A DNA stretch of 64,000 nucleotides from the NCBI RefSeq assembly GCF_029269835.1, contig NZ_JARJBB010000010.1, positions 62,001 through 126,000 on the forward strand, read 5' to 3'. The notes under the pieces are model-generated. The model ran no database searches. It had not been told where the DNA came from and saw only the letters and a list, made by a program, of their open reading frames with translations. Below, one piece after another: positions 62,767-64,000 of the stretch. The number at the start of each line of letters is the position of its first letter. Positions within the stretch are counted from its first letter, which is position 1. The position numbers and the translations under genes were made by a program. Source of the DNA: Streptomyces tropicalis (GTDB taxonomy: Bacteria > Actinomycetota > Actinomycetes > Streptomycetales > Streptomycetaceae).

Positions 62767-63531
62767 GTGAGCGGAGCCACGGGCGCCGGGTCGGCCGGTC
62801 ATTCCCCCGGCAGGGAATCGGACGGCGGCGGCCGTGGCTCCGCCGCGCGGGCGGCGGACTCGCACACCACCAATCTGAAGGCGATCGAGCCGTCCGCGAC
62901 GGAGTCGCCCGCACCCGACACGTCCCAGGGGGGAACGGTGACGGACACCCGAGGTCCGCAGGCCCAGCAGGCGCAGCCCGCCGGTGGCGCGCAGGCGACT
63001 CCTTCCCACCAGGGCTCCGCCCCGGTGGGCGCCGCCTCCCCGCTGCCGGGCGAGCGCCGTCCGCAGCAGCCGGCCGGCCCGTACCACCCGCCGCAGGCCT
63101 ACCCGGCGGCGTCGGCGTCCTCCGCCCGCCGCCCCCGCACGGACGTCCGCACGGCACCGCGCACCCGCAAGGCCCGGCTCCGGGTGGCCAAGGCCGACCC
63201 GTGGTCGGTCATGAAGGTCAGCTTCCTGCTCTCCATCGCGCTGGGCATCTGCACGGTCGTCGCCGCGGCCGTGCTCTGGATGGTCATGGACGCCATGGGC
63301 GTGTTCTCCACGGTCGGCGGGACGATCTCCGAGGCCACCGGCTCCAACGAGTCGAACGGCTTCGACCTGCAGTCCTTCCTCTCCCTGCCGAACGTCCTGA
63401 TGTTCACGTCGATCATCGCGGTCATCGACGTCGTCCTCGCCACGGCCCTCGCGACGCTCGGCGCCTTCATCTACAACATCTCCGCGGGCTTCGTCGGCGG
63501 CGTCGAACTGACCCTGGCCGAGGACGAGTGA
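62767..63531 (+). CDS. DUF3566 membrane protein
   Basis: 254 aa from a GTG 18 bp after gyrA. Residues 1-130 are disordered and rich in Ala, Gly, Pro and Ser. The DUF3566 domain follows, with VAKADPWSVMKVSFLLSIALGICTVVAAAVLWMVM and a second membrane segment IIAVIDVVLATALATLGAFIYNISAGFVGGVELTLAED. The family sits immediately downstream of gyrA across actinobacteria; function unknown. Confidence 0.9.
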   Translation: MSGATGAGSAGHSPGRESDGGGRGSAARAADSHTTNLKAIEPSATESPAPDTSQGGTVTDTRGPQAQQAQPAGGAQATPSHQGSAPVGAASPLPGERRPQQPAGPYHPPQAYPAASASSARRPRTDVRTAPRTRKARLRVAKADPWSVMKVSFLLSIALGICTVVAAAVLWMVMDAMGVFSTVGGTISEATGSNESNGFDLQSFLSLPNVLMFTSIIAVIDVVLATALATLGAFIYNISAGFVGGVELTLAEDE

Positions 63532-63632
63532 GACACCCGGGCAGCGGCCCGGACAACCGATTTTGGGACTGCGCATGTCGTGCGCTAATCTTCAGGAGTC
63601 AGCGCGCGGGACACACCCCCGCAGAGCGCGGC

Positions 63633-63706
63633 GGGGCTATAGCTCAGTTGGTTAGAGCGCATCCCTGATAAGGATGAGGCCACAGGTTCAAATCCTGTTA
63701 GCCCCA
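63633..63706 (+). tRNA. tRNA-Ile (GAT)
   Basis: 74 nt cloverleaf. The 7-bp acceptor GGGGCTA/TAGCCCC has discriminator A. The D arm has GCTCAGTTGGTTAGAGC, the anticodon loop CTGATAA with GAT, and the T arm ACAGGTTCAAATCCTGT. No encoded CCA. Confidence 0.98.
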
Positions 63707-63729
63707 CTTCTGAACCTGGTTCCGAAAGA

Positions 63730-63758
63730 GCGTCTCCCTTGGTGGGAGGCGCTTTTTT
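63730..63758 (+). terminator. terminator after tRNA-Ile
   Basis: GCGTCTCCC and GGGAGGCGC arms (one G-T pair) are followed directly by TTTTTT, an intrinsic terminator 24 bp past the tRNA. Confidence 0.88.
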
Positions 63759-63827
63759 CGTTGCTGGGCGCATGGAGGGGTGGCGGTCCGCGTCGGTGCG
63801 GAGCGGTTCCCTTGGGCGCTTGTCAGC

Positions 63828-64000
63828 ATGATCGTCGCCCGGATACCAGACGGGCCGGCACGGGCCGGCCTGCCGAAGATCAAAAAATACTCGTGCATCA
63901 GGCGCGGCTACGGGGAGAAACGGGACGGCTACTTCCGAGGCGCCTACCGGATCGGGCCGCTCAAGTACGGAACATTCGGCACCATCCGGCGCTGGGACTG
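63828..64000 (+). CDS. possible partial gene at window end
   Basis: An open frame from the ATG at 63828 runs off the window edge, about 57 codons (MIVARIPDGPARAGLPKIKK ... GPLKYGTFGTIRRWD). It has aromatic and basic residues but no recognised family. It may be a real gene start or chance. Confidence 0.3.
   Translation, partial: MIVARIPDGPARAGLPKIKKYSCIRRGYGEKRDGYFRGAYRIGPLKYGTFGTIRRWD

Noticed and set aside
63633..63758. tRNA-Ile as an integration site of a mobile element
   Set aside because: No direct repeat of the tRNA 3' end and no integrase gene are visible before the window ends.

Overview
The window is the origin-proximal core of a Streptomyces-type chromosome. The evidence is very high GC, frequent GTG starts, and a gene order that matches the conserved Streptomyces oriC neighbourhood: dnaB, rplI, rpsR, ssb, rpsF, femX, ino1, cca, murJ, sigM, trxBA, parBA, rsmG, jag, yidC, rnpA, rpmH, dnaA, oriC, dnaN, gnd, recF, DUF721, gyrB, gyrA and tRNA-Ile. 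Eight exact parS sites (GTTTCACGTGAAAC) lie between 17.5 and 46.4 kb. The origin lies between dnaA and dnaN (52.5-53.65 kb).

The part that is not core is 2206-14200. It is a Tn7-like transposon of 11,995 bp whose ends can be placed to the base: 5'-TGTAGG...CCTACA-3' imperfect terminal inverted repeats, repeated TnsB-type sites inside both ends, and a 5-bp duplication ACCTG immediately outside each end. The dnaB-proximal end lies 3 bp plus the duplication past the dnaB stop codon. Next to that end is a translationally coupled minus-strand operon tnsA-tnsB-tnsC-tniQ. The distal half carries cargo: a three-gene minus-strand ABC three-component (ABC-3C) conflict system (Mrr-like nuclease effector, middle component, Rad50/DUF3732-like ATPase), a divergent ribbon-helix-helix protein, and two small unknown genes.

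Left of the element (1-2205) lie a serine beta-lactamase-like hydrolase cut by the window edge and a PIG-L/Mca-like deacetylase. Before the insertion the deacetylase gene lay directly downstream of dnaB.

14.2-31.1 kb: replication and translation genes (dnaB, rplI, rpsR, ssb, rpsF), a MATE transporter, cell-wall genes (femX, a PLP-racemase-like protein, a class A PBP), a polyprenol-type glycosyltransferase, and a PadR-ino1 pair behind a clear PadR-type operator. 31.1-43.7 kb: cca, a secreted DUF6049 protein, murJ with a pseudokinase partner, sigM-rsmA, and trxB-trxA behind a SigR-type promoter. 43.7-50.1 kb: the parB-parA / rsmG / jag-yidC-yidD-rnpA-rpmH cluster on the minus strand. 50.5-63.7 kb: dnaA, oriC, dnaN, gnd, recF, DUF721 (DciA-like), gyrB, gyrA, DUF3566 and tRNA-Ile on the plus strand.

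The most notable system is the Tn7-like element: a target-specific transposon that appears to use the 3' end of the replicative helicase gene as its safe site and carries an ABC-3C defence module.
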